Below, piece after piece: positions 11,471 through 34,302 of a stretch of 64,000 bases of DNA. This DNA comes from Alnus glutinosa (lineage: Eukaryota > Streptophyta > Magnoliopsida > Fagales > Betulaceae): assembly GCF_958979055.1 (NCBI RefSeq), contig NC_084894.1:28901616-28965615 (forward strand). The letters are read 5' to 3'. How positions within the stretch are numbered: the stretch's first letter is position 1; every line of letters begins with the position of its first letter. A program made the position numbers and the translations under genes. Under the pieces are notes generated by a model that worked only from the letters and a program-made list of their open reading frames with translations, was not told where the DNA came from and searched no databases.

Positions 11471-11893
11471 TGTTAGATATTGTCTCCATATATGGCCTAT
11501 ATGCCACATATACAGTGTTTATTATATTTATTATAAATATAATATACGGTATTACGGTTAGGTAATTTAATTAATTTAGATTACCGTAATGGAATCGTTT
11601 AATTGATTTAAAATCAATTAATAATATTGTTTCCTTGATGGGAGGAACAATACGGTACTTACCATATTTGAGGGTCCCTGACCTAGCCTATAAATAAACA
11701 GCCTGTGTACACCATCAGTACGGGCAATACAGTCATAGGCATAGGTTAGAAGATCCCCCAAATAATATTTTCTTGTTCTTGAGATGGATCGTGGAGACGC
11801 TTGAGCAAACATGGCTAGAGGTAAGCCTGAATCTTGTTTATTCGTTTTCCGCTGCGCATGTTAGATTAAATAATATGTTGATTATTTCTAACA
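11471..11893 (+). repeat. 5' LTR of the Copia element
   Basis: 423 bp, beginning TGTTAGATATTG and ending TTATTTCTAACA. A TATA-like CTATAAATAAA lies near 11688-11698, followed by a plausible transcription start region. I compared it block by block with 17291-17713 and saw no difference. Confidence 0.95.
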
Positions 11894-11895
11894 TG

Positions 11896-11908
11896 TGGTA
11901 TCAGAGCC
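11896..11908 (+). other. Primer-binding site (tRNA-iMet type)
   Basis: TGGTATCAGAGCC lies two bases after the 5' LTR end. This is the usual plant Copia match to the 3' end of initiator methionine tRNA and sets the plus orientation of the element. Confidence 0.92.
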
Positions 11909-14220
11909 AGGTTCTGTGCTATTTTGCTCAGCATATAATTTTACTATGCGTTATCAATATTGAATCAAGTATTTTTTATTGGTTATCAATATTGAATCAA
12001 GTATATTCTATTTGGTATTGTTCACTTCTGTTTGTCAATATTGTTTGAGCAATATTTCGTCTTTTGTGACATGATAGAAACGCATTAGCGATTATTTTGT
12101 GAATATTTGTTGTTCACGTACTGTTTGTGAAAACCCATAAATTTGATATAACTATTTTTTGTTTTATCACTATTCTGTGTATTGTGATATACTGCCTAAT
12201 TTTGAGTTGTTGTAATCTTGATATGGGTATTTTCATAAAGGGGTGGCGGCTAGGGTTCCATTTTTAGGGTTTTCAACCCATCTGGAACATTACGGGTCGG
12301 GTTGGTTGGTGACTGGGTAGGGTTTCGACCCATTAAAGTTTTTGGGTTTGATATATTTTCGGGTCGGGTTTTTTAAAACCCATGCAGTTTTGGGCCATTT
12401 AAGTGGGCTGACCTAGTTTGGGCCAGCACTATACATAGACCCAGAGGCCTGACCCGATTAAGTGGGTTGACCTAATTGCCAAATACAGTAGCCCATTTGG
12501 AGTCTTGTGACCCAAAAGCCCAACCCAATATAGTAGCCCAATACAGATACCCAACCCAAATTAAGTGGGTTAACCCAATTGGGTCAGCCCAATACAGCAA
12601 CCCTTTTCAGTAACCCATCAAGTTCTTTTTAAAATGGGAATTTAAGCTTTATGGTGTTTAGAACCTGGGTTCACCAGGTGTAAAGAGCCTTGGCCACTTA
12701 CTAAACCATTAGGCCATGTGTTTTATTATGTCTTCATATTAAAGTTTTATTCCCTTTATTATTTACAGTACTGTGTATTAAAATTATTGTTTATTTAATA
12801 CATGAATTGAGGAATATATATTTTAAATTTATATTGTTTAAATATAAATTGTTTGATGCCTAGACCTAAGAATAATTAACAATACCATATATACTGGTGT
12901 GTTTACAGTAATATCTAAGAATGCAATGTCGGGGAAAGTTCTGGCAAGGAAAGTCTTGGGATTTAAGTGTGTCCGGTGTGACCCCCCTCACTTTCCTGGG
13001 AGCTCATCTGCTTGCACCTTGGAAAATGCTGTTTACCCCATTTAAGTATTGGTTTGTTATATTCCTAAGGCCATTAAGGGGACATCTATAAAGTTGTTAG
13101 ATGTTAATGAAGTAGCAATTATCATGATAATTTTGGGAGAGCCACAGCATCCCAATTTTGAATGACAATTGCATCAAGATTACACACACGTAATTATCAT
13201 AATAATTATGGGAGAGCCAAAGCATCCCATTTTTTGTATGATAATTACATCAGGATCACACGCATGAACCTCATAAAGATTTATTAGATGTTCATGAATT
13301 ACAGCGTGATTATTATGATTTTGGGAGAGCCAAAGCATCCTAATTTTGTAATAATTGCATAAGGATCGTACACATGAACTTCATATAGAAAAATTAACAT
13401 CGTATTGTAATTAACTCATAAATTTAATTACCTATCCCCAAAGGGAAGTTTTTACTTTTATGACTTAATTAGAATGAGATAACAAATTTAGTATTAAAAG
13501 TAAAATTTCTTTCGGTTGCCCAAAGGTACGAAGAATTTTATTTATTAATATTTAAATTTATTAGTCTTATCAATAAAGAGTAAATTTCATGCGTGATGCA
13601 ACCTTTGCCCAAAGGTAGGTTGAAATTTACTATTTAAATTGGCATTGGCTAATTTAAAATAAAGTTACTTCATAGCATTAAAGTATTTATTTTAATTTTG
13701 GGTTATTGCAGCTATTCCTATTACTCTACTTTTGTGGTTTTATATTCCAATACATTATGGTAATATTTTTCTGACTGGAAAAAGATTAATATACTTTTTC
13801 ATTTGAGCGTTTCTAATTCCATTATGGGAATGAAGGATATTGTAGTTTAGCTTAAGTCCCTAAAGATTGAGATTTTTAAGTCATTATTGGTCTATTTCAA
13901 TTTTTTGAATTCTCTCTTCTAAGTGTAGAATTTTATCTTGTAACACACGTAAGGATAAATGGTTAGTAAATAAACTTCTAACCATGTGTGTTCAAGGATA
14001 TGAGAGAATTTATAAAGTGTTCACATGATTATTCATGTCAAAGGAAGGACCAATAAATGCAATCATGTCCAACACTTAAAGCATGAGAATAAGGTGCCAA
14101 TAAAGTATTATGGCAATCAAGATACATATTTCTCATGAAATAAGGAAAATTAAGGGCATATAAAGAAAGATTGCATGAAGTATAAGAAATGACTTAAAAT
14201 AAAGATAATCTCATATATCT
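11909..14220 (+). other. Degenerate leader and gag region of the Copia element
   Basis: No open frame. Around 12290-12610 the words GGGTTGACC, AAGTGGGTT and ACCCAA recur many times. Around 13100-13400 a unit of roughly 100 bp with the core GGGAGAGCCAAAGCATCC occurs three times. Around 13440-13680 a CCCAAAGG motif recurs between AT-rich stretches. None of it can be read as an intact Gag protein. Confidence 0.6.
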
Positions 14221-16925
14221 AGTATGTCGTGAATCTCTTTTAGTGACTCATTCAAATATATTGTGGATTGATTATGGTTTAACAATTCATGTTGTCAACA
14301 CAAATGCAAAGTCTTTTTTAAAATGAATAACACGTGTTTATAATTTGAGCTTGTTGGGATCTATAGGTTAATTTTAAAATTCAGTTATAATTTTGACCTC
14401 AAAAATGATTTATATTCCATAATCCTTTTGAAATATATTTTCTAGTTTGGCTTATGAAAAATTTCAATTTTTATTTTAAACTTGAAATTTTTCTTATTTT
14501 TGGTGGAATATTGGTTGGGATTTATTTAAAGTCTATTTAAAATTGACCTACATCCCAATTTTTGAAACAAAATTATTTGTTTATTTCTGCATACTGATGT
14601 TGACGTAAAGTAGAGTCTTTGAGAATTTAAAATGCTCTGGTTATGGCTTTGGAGATTGAAATATATCTCCATACAGTAAATAAAAGTCGGTAATTCACTG
14701 ACTTTGGTTCTTGTGTGGGCTGCATAAGGGAAAGCATACCAACAAGACCACTAGAGGTGCCAAAGAGAGCATTTTGAGATTCTTGAGATCATGTACATTG
14801 AAATGTGTTGACCTTTTCATACTCATTGCCTAAATGGTCAGAGATATTTTGATCTCTTTTAGTGATGACCATATAAAGTTTATGTATCTCTATCTTCTAA
14901 ATATTAAAGGTGGGGTATTGAATGCTTTCAATATCTATAAGGAAGAAGAAGAGAAACAATGTGAAGATCATTAGATCTAATATAGGCATAGAGTATTAAG
15001 GTAGGTACACACCAAGGGGAAATGATTAGTAATACTAATCTGCTATTACCCTTATAGAGTAAAGCTTTGAAGACCGTTGTGTATATGTTAAACAGGATTT
15101 CATCTAAGGTTGTCTTTATGACACCTTTTAAAATATGAAATAGATGGAAGCTTGTTTACATTATTTACACATATGGGGTTGCCTTGCTAAAGAGAGGATT
15201 TATAATCCTCACTTTAGAAAATTAGATTCAAGGACAACCAGCGGATCTTTATAAGCTATCTAGTAAACTTTAAGGGGTTATAATGTTTAATTATCCTTCA
15301 TATGATTATAGAGTTGTTGATTGTAAAATTTCTAGAGGATGCAGAACCTAGTGGGAGTGCTCATTCACACAAATTGGAATTTGAGTAAGCACTAGAGTTG
15401 GCCAAATCTCCTTCTCATAGAGGATGATTGATTGTATTCAGGGAAAATCAGATTGATTATCCTGAGCCACAATCATTTCTAGAACAACCAACTCATACAA
15501 AACAGGTTCAAAAGTCTATTCTCCCATTGCAAAAATGCAGAGGAAGTAGAATTAAGAAAATCCTATAGAATAAGGAGATCAACAAGTCTTAGTGATCATG
15601 TTGTATATCTCCCAGAGTCTGATCCATGTTTGTTTTCACATGCTATGAGTGGAGAAAACTCCACATTGAGATTCAGTGCCATGAAGTAAGAGTTAAATCC
15701 ATTGCTCAACAGTCTAGCTAGACTCGTAGCCAATGGTTTTACTCATAAGGAAGGCATTGATTATCGTGAAACATTCTCTCCAGTGTCTAAGGATGGTTCA
15801 TCAAGATGATCATAGCATTAGTAGCTCATTTTTGATCTAGAGCTACATCAAGTGGATGCGAAAACGACTTTTCTGAATGGGGATCTTAAAGACGAGGTTT
15901 ACATGAAACAATCAAAAGGTTTTATAAATAACAGTCAGAAAGCTTGCAAATTAAAGAATTCTATTTATGGGCTATGATAGATCTCTCATCGATGATATAC
16001 TTTTTACAAGGTAATTGAAAACCTTGATTAGTATATATATCTTAAGGTCAGTGGGAGTACAGTAATCTTTCTAGTCCTATATGTAGATATTATTTTTGCA
16101 AGTGGTGATTTAGGTTTGCTACATAAAATTCACAAAACTTTGAAATGAAGGATTTAGGTGAAACCTCTTATGTCTTTTGACATAGAGATTCACAGAGACA
16201 TAAAGAATATTAACATTGTCTCGGAAGGCCTACATTGAAAAGTTTTGGGAAAATTTAGAATGAAGGATTATGTACCTTCAGTAGCAATTAAGAGGGACCA
16301 GTTAAATAAAGATTAATGTCCCAAAGGTATTGGAATAAGGGCAGATGAAAAGTTTTAAAAGTCTGCATTATACATAACCATATGACTGACAATAAGTATA
16401 TTGAGTCAATAAAGTGCTGCAAATAAAGTCTTGCGGTATATGCAAGGAACCAAGAAGTACAACTTAACCTAAGGATACACTTTCCATTTGAAGGTGGTTA
16501 GTTGTTCAGATTTGAGTTTTGCTGATTGTGTAGATAGTAGAAAGTCTATTTTAGGGTATATATCTTTTTATTGAGACATATATCTTAAAGATGCAGTGTG
16601 CAGACTATGGTTGCTACGTCTACCAAGAAAGCTAAAAGTCTAGCGTGCTATGAATTTAGTACACAGGCATGATGGTTGAGACATTTGTTGAAAGTCTCAA
16701 TCTTGTCGATTTTACAGTTAGACCGTAAAGATATTCTGCGGTAATTCTACTATAATCTTCTTTTATAAGAATAAAGAGTAGAAGCAGAAGTAAATCGACA
16801 TCAAGTATCTCAGTACGAGAGATAACATTAAGAGACATAAAGGGTCTATTGAGCATATAAGTACTGAATTAATGATTGCGGATCCCATGACTTGCAGTTT
16901 ACCGGTAAATAAAGAATAAAGTCAT
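14221..16925 (+). pseudogene. Copia pol remnants (protease, reverse transcriptase, RNase H)
   Basis: Fragments in several frames follow the Copia order. At about 14264-14278 WIDYG stands where the protease has WID(S/T)G. At about 15715-15980 the frame gives [20 protein letters not shown] and then LHQVDAKTTFLNGDLKDEVY, the Copia reverse transcriptase core. At about 16076-16125 LYVDIIFASGDLG stands where the catalytic YVDD belongs; the second Asp is lost. At about 16496-16900 come RNase H-like pieces (DSRKSILGY, KAKSLACYEFSTQA, HIDIKYLS, GSIEHISTELMIADPMT). Many stops and frameshifts break it up. Integrase is not clearly recognisable. It must have moved with proteins from another copy, if it moved in this state. 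Confidence 0.85.
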
Positions 16926-17290
16926 GCGGAATATATGAGACTCATTAATTCAATTTTTGCTTGGTTTGTCTCTTTTTGGTCTATAGACATAAAGTTATAA
17001 TAATAAAGATTTTGTGCACATTTTGTTATTTTATCCATGAGGATAAATAAAGTTGGACCCGAATGACTTATAGGAAGTTCATTCATAAAGCTTGATTATC
17101 CATAAGGTACTCATGTAAGGAGTGTTTTGCATCGTGATACATGGAAGGGACGACCTAATTTTATAATGGTTTTACCGCCATGATTCGTGTGAAACGTTTC
17201 TTATCTGAGTGGGAGGATTCCATAAGTGATTGGCCAAACTAAGGAACCTAATACCATAAAGTCATGTGTCATAAAGGCCAAGTGGGAGAA

Positions 17291-17713
17291 TGTTAGATAT
17301 TGTCTCCATATATGGCCTATATGCCACATATACAGTGTTTATTATATTTATTATAAATATAATATACGGTATTACGGTTAGGTAATTTAATTAATTTAGA
17401 TTACCGTAATGGAATCGTTTAATTGATTTAAAATCAATTAATAATATTGTTTCCTTGATGGGAGGAACAATACGGTACTTACCATATTTGAGGGTCCCTG
17501 ACCTAGCCTATAAATAAACAGCCTGTGTACACCATCAGTACGGGCAATACAGTCATAGGCATAGGTTAGAAGATCCCCCAAATAATATTTTCTTGTTCTT
17601 GAGATGGATCGTGGAGACGCTTGAGCAAACATGGCTAGAGGTAAGCCTGAATCTTGTTTATTCGTTTTCCGCTGCGCATGTTAGATTAAATAATATGTTG
17701 ATTATTTCTAACA
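17291..17713 (+). repeat. 3' LTR of the Copia element
   Basis: 423 bp, apparently identical to the 5' LTR, preceded directly by the purine tract AAGTGGGAGAA and followed by the target duplication TCGTC. Confidence 0.95.
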
Positions 17714-17843
17714 TCGTCCACTGTAGCCTTTGGCAGTTTGGAAGGTTAGACCTGACTTCACCAAACAAGCTCATCTTCTACAAGGAAAAAGACGATTAAA
17801 TTTGTTAGTAATTTCATCTAAACTCATCAACTTTGCCATGCAA

Positions 17844-17881
<38 letters not shown>

Positions 17882-18168
17882 TAGATTTTCGTACCTGGTG
17901 GGATTGGAAGCGCGTGGTGGAAGCTGATTCATAATCGGGACGTCCACTTGCAATTGATACTCTGCAGGTTGAGATCAAAGGGTTTTTACGGGTTGATTCA
18001 GAAAGATCGTCATGGTGAGAGAGACAGGGAGAGTGACATTTTCGCTTTTTCGCTTGGACAAAGTTGCATATTAGGTATATTGATGAGATTCGACAGCAAT
18101 AAAAGCAAGGCTGGCTTTTTCGCTTGCGGAATTCGGCCAATGCTTCGAAACATGGACCAGCAACCAAC

Positions 18169-18353
18169 TGTTAGAAGATATGAAGGGCTAGAATATATAG
18201 AAAGTATAATATACTTTCCATATATTTTATATTTGATTACGACATACCATAAATATGAAATATTACAATATCAATCAAATATAGAATATATAGAAAGTAT
18301 ATTATACTTTCTATATATTCTAGCCATTCATATCTTCTAACATTGGTATCAGA
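18169..18353. mobile_element. Palindromic LTR-like insertion with primer-site remnant
   Basis: This 174-bp piece (18169-18342) is absent from copy 1. It starts TGTTAGAAGATATGAAGGGC and ends CATATCTTCTAACA. The outer 40-50 bases on each side are inverted repeats of each other, so it can fold into a long hairpin. Directly after it comes TTGGTATCAGA, which looks like a Met-tRNA primer-binding site. It could be the 5' LTR stub of a TRIM-type retroelement or a foldback MITE. No clear target duplication is seen, because the flank is altered compared with copy 1. Confidence 0.6.
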
Positions 18354-18966
18354 AAGTCAAAATCGCCATCCGAGAACTTCTTCTTTATCAGCTCTAAAAA
18401 TTGATGGAAATACATAAATATATATTTCTATTTACAGAGCTCGTTCCAAAGTTGCTGACGATTCTTTGTTTGATCAAATACCCAGCGAATGAAAAAGATG
18501 GCTCTCATCTGCATCAGCCACGAATTCGTGAGCGTTATTGACGAAGTCATCCTAAGAAAGATTCCACCGTTCACACGGTACTCAATTTCAAACTCTTCTT
18601 TGTTGTTCCTTGCAACCCAAGTTAATATTCAACCCTAGTGTAAGCTTCGATCATTCTAACACAATTTCAACTATTCAATGCTCCCATACTACATCGATTT
18701 CTCCGTTTTCCTTTCCTGTCAACCTTATTTGCATGATTTGCTCGCAGTTTGGAATGTTTGCATGATTTCCTCGTAGTTGGAGCTTTTTGCTCTACTTGGT
18801 TTGAAGTCTTGATCACTCATTTTATTTAAAAATTGTTATAAGCTAGTATTGCTTTTTCTTCAGATCAACTGTATTGCTTTGGAATTCAATTGCGTAAGTT
18901 CTGATATTTATTTCCTGTTATCAGGTGGAGTACTCAGATACTACAACAATTCCCAGCGTTATTGGG

Positions 18967-29260
<10,294 letters not shown>

Positions 29261-30537
29261 AGGACACTTTAGCGGCAACTGGGATTCAGTTTTTCAAGAA
29301 ACCTTATGAGATAAAAATAGATGCTCTATAAGAGTGTATATGTATTATGACATCGAAAGAGTTTTAGTATGGAGGAGTTGTCTTTAAGGAACCACTTGAA
29401 AATCTTATTTTTCTGCATTTATGTCGTTTCTTGAACTGTTGCTGGTCTTAACAAAACATAGTCCTCAAAACTGTTCACCTCTCCATCAATATCATTTCTT
29501 CAATAGAGGATATCATGGCATGTGAAGGCTTGCAATTGAACAATAAAAGATCTTTTGCAGTCTTAGGAATGGAGATTATAAGTACTTAGCAAGGGAGGCT
29601 TCTGTTACACCAGAACCCCATTGCTAAGATCTTGGAGTTCGGAGTTGGAAGCGTTCACGACGAATAGCAGAGGATTGTACTTAAAAAGAAAAGGAAGACA
29701 AGGTCTTAGAAGAATCTAGCTAACTTAAAGTAAAGATGGCTTGAGCTCAGGGAGAGAGCGAGATTTTAATCAGGCATTGGGTAGCTACAGTGCTAAAGTT
29801 TAGGAAAAATATAAGAACTGATTGGATGGTTTTTTGTGGGTTTTTTTTTTTTAGATTTTTCGTATATATAAGAAAGAGAATGAATTATTAGGGTGTTTGT
29901 TGCTGTTGCTCTAAAGATAAACTTAGGCCGATAGTATATTTTACTAAGACCATTAATAAATGTTTCATTGATTATGGTTCTTGACCCAAAGATTTCATTC
30001 CTAATTAGTATTCTAAAAAAAATCCTATTATTAGGTAATCACAACTTAGGGGTATCACAAATGCTACACGTTCAACTTTTTTATAATTTTTTTACAACTT
30101 GTTAATATGTATTAGTACGTGATTAAAATTACGTTAGTTACTAAAAAAAAAATTTACACCCTCAAATCACATGCTAACACATGTAAAAACGTTTTAAAAT
30201 AATTGTAAGCCTTACATTTTTCTTCACGGTCGTAATGCACAAAAAGTAATGCTACACTTACAATTCTTTTACAACTGGTTGACACGTGTCAGCACGTGAC
30301 TTTGAGTTATGATAGCCATTAATTATTATTTTTATTTTTTTTAAGGCATTAATTTTTTTTTTTAACACTCTCTAATCACGTATTGACAGGTATTAATTAA
30401 TAAGTTATAAGATAATTATAAATCTACCCTTTTTTTTATGCACAAAAGCAGTGTGACCGAAAGAGATACGAAAAGAAAAAATTGTCATAGAAAATTAAAA
30501 GAAGAGCCGGGTCCAAGAAGGTAACCAACCCGTGAAG
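29261..30537. other. Intergenic DNA between receptor kinase and RPL10
   Basis: Contains the 3' UTR of the kinase gene and no further gene. Two related blocks of roughly 190 bp (about 30050-30230 and 30240-30430) both carry ATGCTACAC(T/G)T...TACAACTTGTTAA or TACAACTGGTTGAC and TCACGT(A/G)(C/T)T words. They look like decayed copies of one small repeat. Confidence 0.5.
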
Positions 30538-30737
30538 ATTTTGTGGGCTGGGCTAGTAATTATGGATTGGACCGTGACGAAGGTGGGCTAACCCCATGAC
30601 GCACTCGCACACGTATTAGGGTTCATTTTGGTACCACCACGTCTCTATATATAACGCCCCACCCCATCCTCTTCTCTTCTTATTCCTTAGGGTTCTTTGG
30701 GTTGCAGCCGCAGAGGGAGCCAGAGAAGTCGCACGCC
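30538..30737 (+). promoter_or_regulatory. RPL10 core promoter with site II, telo-box and TATA elements
   Basis: Three site II motifs (TGGGCT at 30544, 30549 and 30584), two telo-box cores (TTAGGGTT at 30616-30623 and 30687-30694) and a TATA box (TATATATAA, 30646-30654) precede a pyrimidine-rich start region (CTCTTCTCTTCTTATTCC). Site II plus telo-box is the known signature of plant ribosomal-protein promoters linked to cell growth. The second telo-box lies in the leader. Confidence 0.82.
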
Positions 30738-32854
<2,117 letters not shown>

Positions 32855-34302
32855 TATTTGGATAATACTATTCTCGGCATTTGTGTTTTGATTACTGTTT
32901 TAGCAGTTACCACCTTAAGTGGCTCTTTGCTTTTGTAATGGATCAGGTGTTAAAGATTTTTCAAGATGGTTGTTTGGTGGATTTTCATATTCTGTTTAAT
33001 GTTTGGAACAATTTTGTCATCTTTGAAATTATTTAGTTTCTTATTTTTGCTCAAGTTCAATTTTTAGATATGGAAGTAAAGTATAATTATCCTCCTTAAC
33101 AACTAATGGGTTATGGAAGCAAGGGAGGCTAAATTTCCGAGGGGGTAGGCAGGCTCGGAGCTACCTCTATCTGATCAGAAAACTTAAAACTCTTTGTTAG
33201 CCTTTAAACTATAAACTTCTTGAAAGAATGCCAATACCATTTTATATTTTCAATTATAGATTTAATTTCTAATGTAAAGTCCTTTTTATCATATTGGTTG
33301 TAGAATATTAATATGCAGAGGGGGGACGATCTCAAGGTACTACCCCAACCCCTGACGTGGTTTTGAGCAATAAGCTCCACACGTTTAATTTGTACCAACC
33401 TGGTTCAGCGTACTTTTTCACGAATACTGTGATCAGCATAACCAATTTGCCTTCCATGTTTAAGCATCTGAAATTTATTCTTTGTACTCATAATACAAGA
33501 AAATAGGTGTTATACAGTTTGCACCTCCATATATAATCCATTTAACACAAGTGATCCAACGGAGGGGAGGCTTCTAAACAATTTTTTATGGGGTAAGACG
33601 AAGTAGTATGGTGCAATATTATATCAACAAAGCAAGATAAAGTAGTATGTTGCACTTAACTTTATAACCCAACTATTTTTTCAAGAGTTGTTTTGGAGGC
33701 AAGTGAGATGAATCGGGCCTTGACTCTTTTCTAGAGGACATAAGACTCAAAAGTTGTTTGGAATAATCTAAGTTTTACCCATCTAAATTAGCGTTGATGT
33801 TTTTAAAATACAGATCCCAAAAACATGATTAACCAAAAAAAAAAAGTATAGTGGAATTCAAGTTAAATAAGAAATTAAAAGGAAGGTCTTTAAAATATAT
33901 TCTTACATTCAGGAACTAAAATAGACAAACAAGACAAATCATATATTGATAGAACACATTCGCGATTTGTTGAATGGAATGGTAAACAGTGCATAGTTCT
34001 GACTTCTGAGTCTTCTAAAGCATTGAGCCTTAGAAATTTCATTCCGTATGCTAATTGCTAAGAACATGATTCCATCAATATTAGCATTTGTTATCAACTT
34101 TTAGCAAGGCAAAATGTTCAACTTGAGCCTTAGGGGGAATTCTGGCATAAGGCCAAGATGTTCACAACAGTCAAAAATCATTGAGGGATGGCTGTCATAT
34201 TACTAGGCAAAAAGAACAGCCAACTTTTCTTCCTGTTGATAGTTTAAAAGTTCTGACTTTCGCATACCAGAAGAAAATGGTGAAGCCTGTTTTTACCCTC
34301 TC
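32855..34302. other. Intergenic DNA between the convergent RPL10 and B3 genes
   Basis: Contains the 3' UTRs of RPL10 (plus) and of the B3 gene (minus). I see no further gene, RNA or clear element in it. Short A/T tracts only. Confidence 0.55.

Larger units (their letters stand above)
11471..17713 (+). mobile_element. Ty1/Copia LTR retrotransposon, defective interior, recent
   Basis: Two LTRs (11471-11893 and 17291-17713, 423 bp each, TG...CA) flank a 5.4-kb interior. The 5-bp target duplication TCGTC is at 11466-11470 and 17714-17718, and copy 1 shows the empty site. The primer-binding site TGGTATCAGAGCC (11896-11908) fits initiator tRNA-Met. A purine tract AAGTGGGAGAA ends at 17290. No ORF longer than about 90 codons survives inside, although remains of protease, reverse transcriptase and RNase H can be read in the Copia order. 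Confidence 0.95.
2463..18595. repeat. Copy 2 of the segmental duplication, exploded by nested transposons
   Basis: Homology to 43-1402 resumes in this order: 2463-2585, 10763-11470, 17709-18168 and 18351-18595. The gaps are the MULE, the Copia element and the palindromic LTR-like piece. Once these insertions and their target duplications are subtracted, about 1.35 kb remains (plus the part deleted from copy 1), which agrees with copy 1. A (GA)n microsatellite lies at about 17849-17879. The right edge lies only about 370 bp upstream of the receptor kinase ATG. Confidence 0.88.

Noticed and set aside
11618..11812. Identical 64-codon ORF present twice (also at 17438-17632)
   Set aside because: It lies within the two identical LTRs; duplicate by definition and with no known LTR protein.
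12640..12720. tRNA-like look of a GGGTTCACC-containing stretch in the Copia leader
   Set aside because: No cloverleaf could be drawn; only a fortuitous T-arm-like word. No tRNA, rRNA or CRISPR was found in the window.
18925..18966. Earlier start for the receptor kinase
   Set aside because: The 18925 frame opens with GTG. The first in-frame ATG (18967) leads directly into a signal peptide.
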